From Humulus lupulus (taxonomy: Eukaryota > Streptophyta > Magnoliopsida > Rosales > Cannabaceae): a stretch of 64,000 nt of DNA. Made by a program: the position numbers and the translations under genes. Below the pieces are notes generated by a model that made no database searches, was not told the DNA's origin, and saw only the letters and a list, made by a program, of their open reading frames with translations. Numbering within the stretch: the first letter of the stretch is position 1; each line of letters begins with the position of its first letter. The DNA is taken from contig NC_084793.1 in the NCBI RefSeq assembly GCF_963169125.1, positions 230,456,360 to 230,520,359 on the forward strand, read 5' to 3'. Shown here in pieces: positions 11,073 to 23,893 of this stretch.

Positions 11073-14000
11073 TGTTGGAAAACCATTCAGAGCACGCAAC
11101 GAAAACTTTGTGTGGTGGGCCCATTGTATTGTTTATGAACAACAGAACAACAACAATAAAAAAAATTCATTAATCTTACAAACAATTTATATGACCAAGA
11201 AAACAATCAAAAAACATTAGCATACAATACTATTAATCATGCAACTAATATATATATATAAATATCAAATATATTTATATAGAATATATAAACACAAAAA
11301 TCAAGAACATAATCTTTTACCTCTTGAAGCCTTTCAAGTGTCCTTGAGTCTTTTCGTATTTTTATCGATCTTCCTATTCAAAGCTTTGAGCACTCAAGCC
11401 ACAATCTTCCGGAGTGTTCTCTACACCTCAAGATGTGTGTGGGCACATAGAGAACATGGGTTTATATTTTAGGAATCACAAGTATTTCTCAACACATGAG
11501 AACTTGGATTATGGTTTGAGAATGGCTAGAATAAAGAAGAAGAAATAGAGAGTTTTTGTTTCACAAAAACTCTGAGAACTATTATGAATTGTTTATTGTG
11601 TTGTGTCTAATATCTTGTCTTGTGTTTTTTTTTCTCTTCTTCTTCTATATCATATATATAGAGATTTATATTACCTTATTATTCCTAATTATAATAGTAA
11701 TATAATATAATATAATAATGATGATACGATTTGATTTAGGTAAATATCTAACTTAACAAATTTGAAAAACTATTGTCAAATTATTAAACAATTAAATAAA
11801 TAAAATAAAAACTACACTGATACAATATCAGTACAAGTAGTACACGCATGGCACAATCCTTGGATTGTGTCAGGCGTGTACTGCTATTCCCTTTTCAAGG
11901 ATTTTGCATTTTGCATTTTTCTTTTATTTAATTATTTAACTAAATCATTCTCCCACAAAATAAGATATTTATCTTTTTAAGGAAAATATGACAACCATAT
12001 TTCAAAAGATAAATTATAATTCAAAATTCAAATTGATGATCATCATTATCATCATCTTTTAAAATTCAATAAATCAAAAACTATTTTTGACTTACCAATT
12101 TTATTTTCTCCCACTCAAATAAAATAATTAATTAATTTAATTATATATATGAAATTCAAAATTTTATATATTTAAATTAATAAATATATTTTTGAAATTA
12201 ATAATCAATTATAAATTAATTATTCAACCTCAATTATTAGGGGTGTTCATTGGATGACATCCAATGTTTTTAAGCCCATCCGATCCGATCCAATCATCCA
12301 ATTGGATGTTGGATTTTTGGAACCGATCCGATCCAATCATCTTGAACCAACCGATCCGATCCGATCTAATGGATGATTGGATCGGTTCGGTTCCATCCAT
12401 TAGATGCATCCATTGGTTATCCGTTGAATCCGATCGGATCCATCCGATCTTTTAAAACCTTTATTTAGGCTGATTTTTTTAAAAAAAAAATATTATTTCA
12501 ATTATAAAAACACTAATTACTCATCCAAATAATAAAAATATTTAATTGTAATGATTTAGAAGTTTACAACACAAATCTAATATAAAATTAAAAACATAAG
12601 TCTTAATAATTTGTAGGAATCCAACATAAAATTAAAAACATAAGTCTTAATAATTTGTAGGAATCCAACATAAAATTACAATAATACATCATAATTAAAT
12701 AAAAAAGTTTAGTACATCAAATATAATATATGTAAACAGTAAATGTAATAAAATATAATATATTTTAACTTTAAACAAAATATATAATATATTTTTTATC
12801 TGAATATTAATTGGATGGTATTGGATCATTATTGGATTGGATCGGTCGGTTGGATCCATTGGATTTACATGTCATCCAAGAACCGACCGATCCAATATTG
12901 GATTTTTTAAAATGTCATCCGATCCAATCCAATCATGATTGGATATCCAATTTTTAGCGGTCGGTTGACATTGGATCAGTTGGTTTGTTATTGGATCGGA
13001 TCGTTTCTGCACAGCCCTATCAATTATCATATGATTGCATACTTGACACGAAGAATAAAATTCTTCTCAAATTCCCAAATTATAGTTATACCATGTATAA
13101 ACTTTTACCTTGATATGGTGGTGACATAGCCACCCTGAGGACCTATAGACCTATAATATCAAGCTCCAATAAATATTAGATTATTGATGAAAGCTCTTTG
13201 ATTAAATAATCATATTTATTAATCTCATGATTACTCCACTATAAATATGAGATTGAACTGTTGATAATTATAGACATATATTTACAGAGTACTTTACTAA
13301 AGAATAAAGTGTCCATTGATATAATCATTACATACAATGTTAATCCTCTATTAATGATTCATAATTAAAAGGGAATAAAATTACTGTTTTATCCTCTTAA
13401 CTATATCTAGTTCCTTGTGTACCATTGACTTTACTAGTGAAGGTTGTGTGACAACAAGTTTGCAATGTGAGCGCTCATAACCTTTTCAATTCCAAAAGTC
13501 AACCCAATAGGGAATCATTATTCAATCTATAAGAAGGTATATATTCCATATCTGTTAAACTACATCCCCAACCATATACATCATTGAGTCTCCAAAATAA
13601 TTGTTCTTAGCCTAATCATTCTGACAAACCTTAACGCATGAATCGAAGGATCAGATGACATATATAGGAGTTCATAGTAACCTCAGGATTAAGATCACCG
13701 TGTGTATGATCATCGTTTGATGTGTTTGATTAATAATATGAAACGATGTTTAAACAAGTATTAACAAATCACATTTGGTCCAGTTCTACATACTCTCAGC
13801 ATGCAAAGTACCTCCACTAAAGTGTCCTACTACACTAGTAACCCGGATCTAGGTCACATGTATTCATAATACTAGTGGTTCGTACTAGCAGTAATTAATC
13901 TAAAGATTCCATAACTTTCTTTTACTGCGAACTTTTTAGGTTTATTATCTTAATCCCGATCCTCCCATACCAATATGAGATTAAGACCACATAGACAAAC

Positions 14001-14138
14001 TTTGGAATTTTCTGATATTCACTTAATATTATCATATAATATCGGACATAGTCTATATATATAATAATTCAATTCAATTATTTATTTCATTTAAAACATT
14101 TGTCAACTACAATTGCTTTAAGGGAACTATTCCCAACA
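11073..14138 (-). repeat. 5' LTR of the non-autonomous element, with an inserted hAT-type transposon
   Basis: The termini are TGTTGG on the plus strand and CCCAACA at 14138. Removing the 782-bp insertion and one 8-bp duplication copy leaves an LTR of about 2.3 kb. The stretch 13125-13800 (AGCTCCAATAAA, ATGATTACTCCACTATAA, then a late GGAGTTCAT) matches 17625-18150 of the LTR at 16548-18585 at a lower level of identity, so the two are related families. Confidence 0.75.
12238..13019. mobile_element. hAT-type non-autonomous DNA transposon (782 bp), 8-bp duplication
   Basis: The left end reads TAGGGGTGTTCA and the right end, reversed, reads TAGGGCTGTGCA, giving short imperfect terminal inverted repeats. 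The perfect 8-bp duplication TCAATTAT is at 12230-12237 and 13020-13027, as expected of the hAT superfamily. Both subterminal regions are packed with repeats of GGATCCGATCC and CCAATCATCC. The middle is AT-rich with a 47-bp tandem duplication around 12580-12675. No transposase is encoded. Confidence 0.88.
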
Positions 14139-15207
14139 GGTTGTCCCTTATTTGGAAACCTAATCCATACTCAGGATCACATCAAAATCCTCATATAACC
14201 ATCTCAATCAATTATTACTGCTAACTTTCTACCAGTAATACTCTGACCCATCTCTTGGAAATTACCAATTTCCCTCGGCAGACACTAAAATCTCAAGTCC
14301 CATAATGTAACAATCATATAGCATGTGCCACATATCTATGTCTCCTCTAAGAGATACGTAGTGCCACACTCATTCAACACAATATAAAAGATCGGGAACT
14401 AGAAAGTTGTACCACCGCCTCTAAGGAACCAACCTCAGGCTTTGGCTGTGCCAAGACGGACACTCTAGTTGGGGTCGAGCTACCTATACTCCTTGGTTCT
14501 TGCGTCTTCGATTTCGGGAAATCCTTCTTAATGTGCCCAATTATTCCACATAGAAAACATGCCTTCGCTCGGCATTCTCCCAGATGGTGTCTTCTGCACT
14601 GGCACATACTGGATAACTTCTCTAGACCTCGTTGCCACCTTGGTGGGCACATTGAGTATGATGACCCCTCCTGTCAGGACCATGAGTAGTAGAACTATCA
14701 AGGGTCTTTCTACTCTGGTTACTAGAGCCTCAACCCCTACCTGATCCCGCAAATGGGGGTACCATTGCTTGAGCTTCCTGCCCTACGATACTCTCACTCC
14801 ATGTCTCATGTCCTACGTCCTTTATAGCAAGGGGCCTCCCTACTGCCTAAGTTTAGGTAGAAATCTCATTTACTAGAGCGATCCTAACTCTTTAGACTAC
14901 CCTCGAATGAATTGTTCCTTCCGGGCCACATCTATTGGTACCAAATCAAAAACGAATTTGGCCAACCCATCAAATTCATTGACATACTCTGTCACTATCT
15001 TACTACCTTGAACCAAGTTCATAAACTCATTGCTCTTTGCACTTCAAAATGCGTCACAATAGTACCTCTCTTTGAACAATTGTCTGAATTCCTCCCAACC
15101 CATCATGACAACATTCCGGGTTTGGGATACCACTTCCCACCACGTTTGGGCATCCTCTCGCAACATGTATGTGGCACAAGCCACTCTATCATTTCCACTC
15201 TATCATA
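14139..15207 (-). pseudogene. gag: Chromovirus gag to protease remnant
   Basis: Gag would form the particle that packages the element RNA. On the minus strand, near 15200-15100, the sequence matches the gag core of the element at 23894-33478 (ATYMLREDA.TWWEVVSQTR). Near 14530-14580 there is a damaged zinc knuckle, ACFLCGIIGHIKKDF, in which the last Cys is replaced by Phe. A second Cys/His cluster (CQCRRHHLGEC) precedes it. Protease-like sequence (TGRKLAVIIDWDG) is readable to about 14170. Frameshifts and stops separate the pieces, and the right end is fused to LTR sequence at about 15208. Confidence 0.75.
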
Positions 15208-18200
15208 CACAGGATCCCAAAAAATGTTTACAGATTGATAAAAGACAAATAAAATACAAATTAGCTGTCCTAAGCGACAAAATAGGGTTCAACCATAGTT
15301 CCTCCCAAGCTATCCCGGTCGTGGCAGTCGAGCAGGCTGCATATGTACACATCGACCCTGAAGCTCTCCAACTCATGGTTGGTCCAACTCTCCCTTTCCC
15401 TTACTTGCACCACATAGTACCCGTGAGCCAAGACTCAGCAAGAAAACTTAAATCAACAGGAACAAATGAGCAATAGTATATAAACAGTAAACTTAGATCG
15501 ATAATTCAATCAGAAACAGGATATAAGCAAAAAGCTTAGCAGTATTAACCTACTCAATCAAACACATAATCCAATCTCAACAATAAATACAACTAGTTAA
15601 GTGAAATCAACGCTTCTGTTTATTTGTATAACGTTCAGGCCCAGCGCCCTTAGGCCGAGTTCTCTAGTCTTATAGCTGACCCTGAAACGCTTAGGCCAAG
15701 CTGTGTTCCTCACGCTTTCTATCGGCCTTGGCGGCCTTAGGCCGACCTTGCAAATAGATATAATCACACATATATTGCACAACACACAATTAGATGCAAC
15801 ATATAGAAGAATGCCTAACTGAATAATCACATTTATAACCACAGTCATATTCAATTACAGGGGTTCAAGCCCTGATTACAACCAGAGTGTTGTTTTCTTA
15901 CCTCGAGTCCCGAGCAGATAGTGTATGGCAATCTCGAGCACAATCCCTATCCATGAGCCCTAGCGATATAACCTAGTCAGAAGCAATAACGGTAACCATC
16001 AATCACTTAGACTATTTAAGAGTTTCAAGGTGTATTTCTAGCCTTTGGGATCTCGAATTCTACTAAACTGAGTAGTTGAATCCTTCCCAAGCCTTTAGGT
16101 TTGAGTTTTCGAGCTTAAAAACCTTAATTACCCAATGTTCTCTATTTGAGCCGCGACGCCCCTAGCAAGCGCTGCAACCCTCTACAAGTCAGAGAGCTTA
16201 AGCCCACATTTAGCTAGACATGTGGGTTGCATCGCGATGCTAAGGTAGTTTACAGAACCCCTTAGGCCTTTGAGCTCATGCGGGCCGCGACACTCTAAGA
16301 ACAGCACCACAACGCGACCCCGCGAACCCAGAAATTTCACGTTTTCCCCAAGCCAAACTTATCAAAATCCAACTTAAAAAAAACCCAAGCCACAATTGAG
16401 TCCCAAAACCTCAATATTACACTCACAACATCATAAACACATAAAAACTCAACCTATAACCTCATAGAAACTAAGAATTCAGAAAAACTTTAAAAATTTA
16501 AAAGCTTTAAAACTTAGAACCTAAAACTTCCAATTACCTCTGTTAAGTGTTGGTATTAAATGATCAAATCAAAGGTACGCAACGAAATATATAGACCCAT
16601 TTTAATAAACTTTAATACCAGCCAAGATCATACACATATATAAATTATAAATCACATACAAATAGATCAGCCTATCAAGTGTAGTCTTTTTTGTATAAAT
16701 CAATGATCTTCCTATCCAGTGTTCTGAGATCTCGCACCCTGATCTTTCAGACTATTCCTCAAACACACAAGGACATGTGTGGAAATGTAGGATTCAAAAT
16801 GTTAATTTATGTGACTCCTTAGATGTACTCAACACATGAGATCTAGAGAGATTTTGACAGAGAGAAGGTTTAGAATAATTTCAAGTTTAGAGAAAACTAT
16901 CACTTTAGAGAGATAGTCTGTATTTTTTTTATTATTCAAAATAATATTTAAGCCTATTATGAAAGTTACGTACTATCAGACTTATAAAAGATATTTAATC
17001 TAATTAAATAATATTTATTTAATTAAAATATAATTCAAATTAAAACTGATTAGATATTTTCATTTAATTATTTATTTAAATTTTATTTAAAAAGAATAAT
17101 TGAATAACTGATTAAACAAAATTATTTGAAATTCAAATTTCAAATCCCGGGGATTAAATCCCTGATGATGGGTGCCACACACTGTACTGTACAGTGTGTG
17201 TCGCCCAGCCCTATTAGGGTTGCCCTAATTTTATCATTTGTTTATTTAATCAACTTTTAAGACAAGATATTTATCCCAACATAAATATTAGTTAATTCAA
17301 AATTAATTTTATCTTAAAATATTAATTTTAAAATAAATAAATAAATAAACATCATATTATAAATAAGATATTTATTATTCTCTCTCTTTATATTAATCCA
17401 AACAATCTTAATATTAATTTTAACCTATAGTTTTTCAAAATAAAAACTATATAGTTAAATAATAAATTAATTCACAATTAATCAATTACCCATAATTATC
17501 AAATAATTATTTCCTTGCCCTGAAAAATTAATTCCTTGCAATATAGTTATTTCTCTTTACAAATCTTTCTTTTGACATCCTTACCCTTGGCAGTGTAGGA
17601 CAGAGGTGATCTGGGGACCATGGACCTATAATACAAAGCTCCAATAAACCAGAGTATTAATTAAACTCTTTAATATAATAATCTTATTTATTAATTCCAT
17701 GATTACTCCACTATAATATGGAATTGCACTCTAAGTGTTTATAGAATTATATTACACAGTTTTCTCTAGTAGTCTATTGATATAATCAATATATGTAGTT
17801 TTGTCCTCCATTATTGGTTCATTAATTAGAGCTGGTCAAAAGTATTGTTTTACCCTTCTAATTACCTCTTGATCCTTAAGTTAATTTACTAGCGAATAAT
17901 TAATCTATAATCTAATTATAGATATGAATTCAATAACTATTCAGTTCCAGAATCAACCCTTAAGGGAACCTATATTCGATCGGTTAAGAAAGTATGGATT
18001 CCATTATTGTAATTCATGTTCCATCCATCCATGATATTGAATCTCCGAAACAAAAGTCATTAGCCTCATTATTCTTAGAGACCTTAACGAATGAATCAAA
18101 AGATCCAATAAACATAAACAGGAGTTCATGAATACTTAGGATTTAGACTAATCTACAAATGATCATCTATTATGACAATAATTAAATATTTACGTGAAAC

Positions 18201-19386
18201 GACAAGTTTATAAAGATAATTAATTATCATCGATCTTGTCATATATAATCTCTATTATATACAAAACATTTACTAAGATGTCTATCCACATAAATAATCC
18301 GATTCTAGATTACTTGCATCTCGTATGCTTAGCAAATCGTACTAGTAACCATTCATTAAAGATTCCTTACTTTAATATGTTACTGACTATTTTATCCATA
18401 ATATGTGATCTTAATTCTCTTGTACTAATACAAGATCATATTCTCATGAATGAATAGGGAATTTTCTTGATATTATTATATAATTAATTCAAACAATAAT
18501 TATAACATTCAAATATAATAAAATTGTACTTTTATTTAAAACCAATAAAATGTTTTTACATACTTTTAGGGCATTAATCCTAACATTCAAATTGATCCTA
18601 GCTACTCCCTTAAGCTTAGAAGCTCCCAACTCCACTAAGCTTCAATTTCCCTAGTAATCCTTGCCCCAAAATTCAAAGATTTAGTGCTCTTCCCTTTCAA
18701 TATTCCAAAGCTTCCACTATGAGAGTGAGAGAGAGTAAACATGGGAGAGAGAGAGTGTGTCTTATTTTATTTTCTGATTGTTCTCAAGGCTTCTAGCCTT
18801 AGCTAAGACCAATCAAAGGCTAGGAAAAGACCATAACGCCTCTAACCAAAGTGCTTTCCCTTCAATGCCCTCAAGGGCAAAACGATCATTTGCCACATTT
18901 CCCGCTAATCCTCAAATAACCCTATAAATTCCCAATTGATCCGACATACTCAAATAATCACCAAATAGCTACCCGTTACTTACTGAATCTCGAATGTTCA
19001 CTAGGTTTCCCAAAATACCCCTAGGCTTACCCCGAGCTGGGCATTCAACCCCGTTGTGACTATTCCGCTAATCCACTCACTAGGATCGCCTCGTACCACA
19101 CATCTCAAATGTATCCACATAACATTGGGGTGTCACTTATAATGCATACATAATACAAATATACCCTCAACAAGTCAAAAATTACAATTATGCCCCAATT
19201 TACTAAAACGGGCCCACATGCATATTTAATACATATAAACATGCATAATTATTCTCATTACCATATAAATCATTTATACCGCATAATCACACATATATTC
19301 AATTAAATACACATATAAATATGATTATGCCCTCATGGCACAGTAATCAAGGCACTTAGCCTTAATAGCAAATTCAGGATATTACA
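15208..19386 (-). repeat. LTR of the rearranged element, interrupted by a copia-type LTR
   Basis: The flanks 15208-16547 and 18586-19386 match the LTRs at 23894-26253 and 31189-33478 in order: the conserved block with CACGG/TGCTA at 15400-15447, short TTAGGCCGA repeats at 15640-15760, a CpG-rich island at 16150-16330, and a long terminal part ending ATTCAGGATATTACA at 19386. About 190 bp of the LTR end seems to be missing at 15208. The uninterrupted length would be about 2.1 kb. Confidence 0.75.
16548..18585 (-). mobile_element. Copia-like LTR (2,038 bp), probably solo
   Basis: On the minus strand it begins TGTTAGGATTAATGCCC and ends ATTTAATACCAACA. No primer-binding site follows its 3' end and no coding region is present, so it behaves as a solo LTR. 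I see no clean target duplication (flanks TTAAG and TTCAA). The first 90 bases or so (AAAAGTATGTAAAAACATTT, then TTATATTTGAATGTTATAAT) recur on the plus strand at 63861-63951, at the right edge of the window. The copia assignment comes from overall LTR style only. Confidence 0.65.
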
Positions 19387-21109
19387 ACTTTCTCTTTGGA
19401 TTTTTGGGACATTTTGGAAGAGTACTCAAGAAGACACCAAAACTAGGCTAAATTGGATTTCTGAAGGGAAATTGAAGGAGGCTTGAAGCTTGTTGAGGGA
19501 TTTAGAGCTGCCAAGCTAGAGGTTTCAGCAAGGTTTGGATTGGGCAGAAAAATTTAGGTAACTCTCTAGTTCCTTCACTCTTCAATGGTGTTACTGGGTT
19601 TCCTAACTTTAATTCCTAGTTTGAGATTCTATGGGTGTTTTGGGGTGAGATGAGAGTTGGGTTTGGTATAGCTGAGCTTTTGAGGGTGTTTTGTGGTTGA
19701 AATCCTGCTGGAAACACGTGTGTTGGTCAAATTTGGAGTCTGATTTTGTAGGAAATCGCAGAGTTTGGAAATTGGGGAAGAACACCTATGTTATGGGCTC
19801 GATTTCCATTTTTAGCAACCTAGCGCGACTGCGCTAGTGTCCCAGAAAGGGGGAAATTGAACTTCGATTCGGGGGCTCGATTTGAGGGGCGCAACCAGGC
19901 CAATGCCTTGGAAACCCCAAATTTTTTGTGGGTGCGACCGCGCCAAGGGCAGGCGTGACTACGCTTGTTGCCCTGAACGACTGACTTACTGAATTTTAAG
20001 AATAAAGCTGAGGGCTCGAGAATTTTTTTTGGGAACCCTCTTGGGGGCTCAGGGGACATTCTTAGCGCCCCGTTAATTGGGAACAGTGGTTCTGAGAGTT
20101 AGAGTTCTGTTTGGAATTCATAATCTGGGGTTGATTCCTGTTGAATGTATACTTGTATTGTGACTAGAATTTCTGCTAGGCTCGGGTCAGGGATAGCGCT
20201 CGGGGTCATTTCATTATTTGCATGAAGCTCGAGGTAAGAAAAATGCACCTGATGCATGAGATGCGTGATTAGGGCTTGTCCTCGCTGTTAAAAGTAAATA
20301 TGATTAGGGGTTGGCCCGGCTGTGAAATGTAAATATGATTAGGGCTCGTGCCTCTGTTAATGAGCATGATTATAATTATGTCTGTGAATGCCTGTGAATA
20401 TCTGTTTAAGCACACTGGAATGCATTGTATTTTATTATATGTATGATTGTTCCTGATTGGAAAGCTTAGCTTATAAGTCGTGGTCAACACTATGCTTGTA
20501 GAGCGCAGTCTGTTATGGCTGGGCCACCCTAGAAGTGTATTATGAACTTGTCTGGCTCGGATGCCACTTGAATAAATAGAAGTGTGATACGCACTTGTGT
20601 GACTCTGTGGTCTCATACTTGTACAATGTGATTGCTTGGTTTCAATTATTACTGTTAAGCATGCTGTTTACATTCTGTTGATTATTTGAATCTGTTTAAA
20701 TATATTTTCTTGCTGATCCTTGGCTCACAGATGCTATGTGGTGCAGGTAAGGGTAAGGAGAAGCTTGGCCATCCATCAGTTGGAGATCGTTAGGGGTGGT
20801 GTACATATGAAGTCTGCTCGACCGCCACGGTCGAGATATTGTAGAGGAACTAGGGTTGGACCCTGTTTTGCCGCTTAGGTCGACTTATTTTTGTAATCTC
20901 TGAGTTGTAAATGACTTTTAAACTTTTCTTTTGGGATCCCATGTAAAGACTAAAGTTTTTAATGGAAATGTTTATTCCTTTGACCAAAATTCTTAATACC
21001 TGAACCATTAGTTACTTAATCACATGTTTTAGTCCAAATGACTCGTTTAGTGAGTCCAACACTATTTTAAACACACATCGTAACGGGTCCTAATTAGTAG
21101 GGTGTTACA
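19387..21109 (+). repeat. 3' portion of a plus-strand Tekay-type LTR
   Basis: The sequence resumes in mid-LTR at 19387 and ends GTAGGGTGTTACA at 21109. It contains a CpG-rich island at about 19820-19985 (GCGACTGCGCTAG, GTGCGACCGCGCC), short repeats with TAGGGCTCGT/TAGGGCTTGT (20270-20350) and the conserved LTR block at 20707-20753 ending GTGCAGGTAAGGG. Its left part was displaced by the minus-strand element ending at 19386. It lies within copia gag sequence that resumes at 21110. Confidence 0.75.
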
Positions 21110-21270
21110 CTTTAGGTCCAAAGAAAGATCATTGACTATTCAAAGACATGAGGGGTAATTGATTTGTTTGTGGAAAATTCGGGCACTATGCTAGAGTGTA
21201 TAGGTACCGAAAGGACTCACATGAGAATGAGGTAAATGTTATTGAAGAGGAAGAAGAGATCCTAACATGA
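21110..21270 (+). pseudogene. gag: Copia gag zinc-knuckle remnant
   Basis: From about 21164 the frame reads FVCGKFGHYARVYRYRKDSHEN followed by VNVIEEEEEILT and a stop. It matches the copia gag pattern CFVCGKxGHxARDCRxRK. Of the four zinc ligands, the second Cys and the His remain; the first Cys codon is now TGA and the last Cys is Tyr. Sequence upstream of 21110 was displaced by the LTR insertion. After the acidic stretch the expected protease and integrase do not follow, so the internal region is deleted or of a non-autonomous type. Confidence 0.6.
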
Positions 21271-22878
21271 TTACCATGTTTGTGTGCCTTGTTGGGAAAT
21301 GGTTGTTTTCATGTAATGACGTATAATAAAGCTTGAACTCTTGAAAGCTATCAATAAAATTAAAGTACTATTCTATGATAATTCTTTATTTTTCTATGAG
21401 ATTAATTATTGTGATATGAGACATTTTTGTGAGATCTTAACAAAGTTTCAAAATGAACTTGTTAAAATAATAGGTAAGAGTGTAGACCTATTATTCCATA
21501 ATGTGATTATTTGTTTGAGAAATTCTCACATTACATTTGTGTTCACATTTTTTATTTTGTGAAATATATAAAAGAAAGAAACTAAGTGAAAGTTACTTTC
21601 AAAGAAGTGTGTCTTGCTTTAGCAATTAAATAAATCAAAACAAACATTGAGGTTTTTATTTATCTTGATCTATTGAGAGTTTATCATGTGGCTTAAAGAA
21701 CTCGTGATGAACTTTGGGAATTATAAATCTAGATTTATCTTGGAGGATAAAAGACTAAATAGAAGTAAATAGATTTCTATTTAAAAGTGATATTTTAACT
21801 TTATGTGAGAAATGTGGGGGTGATGCTCCAAAGTTAATCAATGTACTTTCATAATGGTTGATTAATTTGGTCATCATATTAAATAGGTGACTTGTAATTC
21901 CACATTCTAAATCACTTTGGCTATATGTGTATAGAATGAATAAATCTAGACATGCTTGATGTCTAAAGTTATTGTTTGTAAAATATTTAATTCAAGAAGA
22001 AATCAATTTAAAACATAAAGAGAATTTTAGAAACAAAGAGGTTTCTAGAATTAATATTCAAGAAATTTTTTATCTTGAATATTGAAGTATAAAATAGTGG
22101 GGGTGTTGACTATGATCAAACTCACTATTTTAATCAAACTATAGCTAGCAACAAGGTTTGAATAAAATAATGTGAGAATGATTAAGTATGCATACATGAG
22201 AAAAGAAATGACTCAAATGGAATAATTTCTACATCCCAAAGGATGGAACTTAGACTCCTTAAAGAGATTCACGATTGATGGTAACCTATCTTAATACTAG
22301 TAACCAAACTAGGTTTAGGTTCAATAGGTAATAATGAGTCAATCAAGTGAATAGTAGTAGTGTCCCATCTGAGATATGAGTACTAGTGTGCTACCATAAT
22401 GAGGGTTAAAACCGAAAGGTTTTTTAATAGAACTTGTTCTTGAAAAGACCAGTATTCTAAGGTAACAAAATATTGTAAGAGTTCTACCTATATAGACCTA
22501 GGGGTGGTGCCGCCCCTCATGAGAATTGGGAGTCATTCTCAAGAAAATTCTATGAATGGAATGTGCACATGGCCATTAACGGTGCAAAAGTAAGACATTG
22601 AGGTCTCAGGTGAACATAGCAAAGGTGTGTGTGTGTGTTATCACTGGTTTGCTATAAAGGGATAGTGCTTCAATGCTTCGGCAACCAAAATTTCAACAAA
22701 CTTTGTGATAATTACACTAAGGTAAAATTCAAGTCCAAAGATATTTTATTTTATGCACCAACGCAACGGTTTCTATAAAGAGTAATTATTTAATCAAGGG
22801 GGAATATTAAATTTTAATATAATGTTTGATTGATTAAATAAGTGTTACAAAAAAGATTATTTAATCAAAGTGGGGGAA

Positions 22879-23893
22879 TGTTATATTATTTCATATAATA
22901 TAATGTTAGATTAAATAATGTGACAAAATATGATTTGTAACACATTGTAACATATTATTGAGAGTTACAAAATTGGATACATGTGTGTGCCCAAATGCAA
23001 CATATTTTGGAGTTACAAAACCAGTTGCAAATTTGTAACTCTCAAATATTACCCAATAATGTGTAGATTGAGAGTTACACATTTGTGTTTGAATTTCATG
23101 GAGTCATTATGTAACATGGTTGTTGGGGACATGTTTTTAACTCTCATTAGGTGTATGGAGGTTACAAAATCATGTGGGAAAGGATTTGCGATGTTTTGGA
23201 AAAACTGAATTTTCGGAGGCTGAAATTACCTGTGGCCACCAATGATTATCCCTGGCCGCAGCCTGGGGGACAAAGTCTAGTGGCCGCGGCCAGGGACGCT
23301 GAAAGCTAACTCCAACTTATTTTTTCAATCTTGAACGGTTCTAACACCTCATGTAACTCCCAAAGCTCCTTTTTAATTCCATAAGCATCCAATTAAACAT
23401 TGGTAATAGCCATGGGGTTTGGTGGAATTTGAAATTCAAAGGCTGTCTCAAAACTCTATAAATAGGAGCCTATTGCTTACTTGTAAGACACATTATTTCT
23501 ATCCACTAAAGCACTTTACTAGAAATACATCAAAATTCTTGATTATTCCAGAGAGCTATTTCCAATATTAAGGGAATCCCTTAGTGCTTGGGATAGGGGA
23601 AATAAGCTTTTGGACAAATGTTGCAAACCTTGTTCAAGTTGGTGATCCTCAATGCTTTTCACTTTGGTTGTGTAAGTGAGAGTGATTTATTTCATTGTTC
23701 TTCTTGTTTATTATTTTTTCTATTGTTCATCTTGTCTTATTTCTTCTATTTCCTCTTGCTATAAGAGTTGTATCTTCTTCTACCTATTTTGCTTTACTAT
23801 TTCTAGTTTATTTGTAACTTTTGTCATAGAGTTGTGATCAATTCTTTTTCATCTTCTTATTTTTATATTTACTTGTATTTTTGCAATAGAGTT
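22879..23893 (+). repeat. 3' LTR of the copia-type element, left part
   Basis: It starts TGTTATATTA right after the polypurine tract and has an imperfect palindrome (ATATTATTTCATATAATATAA) at its tip. A TATA-like CTCTATAAATAGGAG lies at about 23453-23467, and a small GC-rich island (GTGGCCGCGGCCAGGG) at about 23226-23300. It stops at 23893, where the Tekay-type element is inserted with duplication GAGTT. Confidence 0.75.

Larger units (their letters stand above)
9087..14138 (-). mobile_element. Non-autonomous LTR element, minus strand, truncated on its 3' side
   Basis: On the minus strand the 5' LTR runs from 14138 (TGTTGGGAATAG) to 11073 (TTTTCCAACA). It is followed by a primer-binding site like initiator tRNA-Met and then about 2 kb of internal sequence down to 9087, where the plus-strand LTR ending at 9086 interrupts it. 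The internal part has no gag or pol reading frame. It contains AT-rich DNA, a 32-bp direct duplication near 10380-10445, a 16-base poly-A run near 9735 and a GC-rich patch at 10545-10815. The layout suits a large non-autonomous (LARD-like) element. Its LTR resembles the copy at 16548-18585, which I would place in copia, but no coding domain proves it. Confidence 0.65.
14139..19386 (-). mobile_element. Rearranged Tekay-type element, minus strand
   Basis: A minus-strand chromovirus fragment reads LTR (19386 down to 15208, itself interrupted) and then gag and the start of protease, down to 14139. There it is cut by the element ending at 14138. The LTR begins TGTAATATCCTGAATT on the minus strand. 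The final part of the LTR, the primer-binding site and the gag N-terminus are missing at the 15208 junction, so this is an internal deletion or recombinant. It sits inside the plus-strand LTR that resumes at 19387. Confidence 0.75.
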
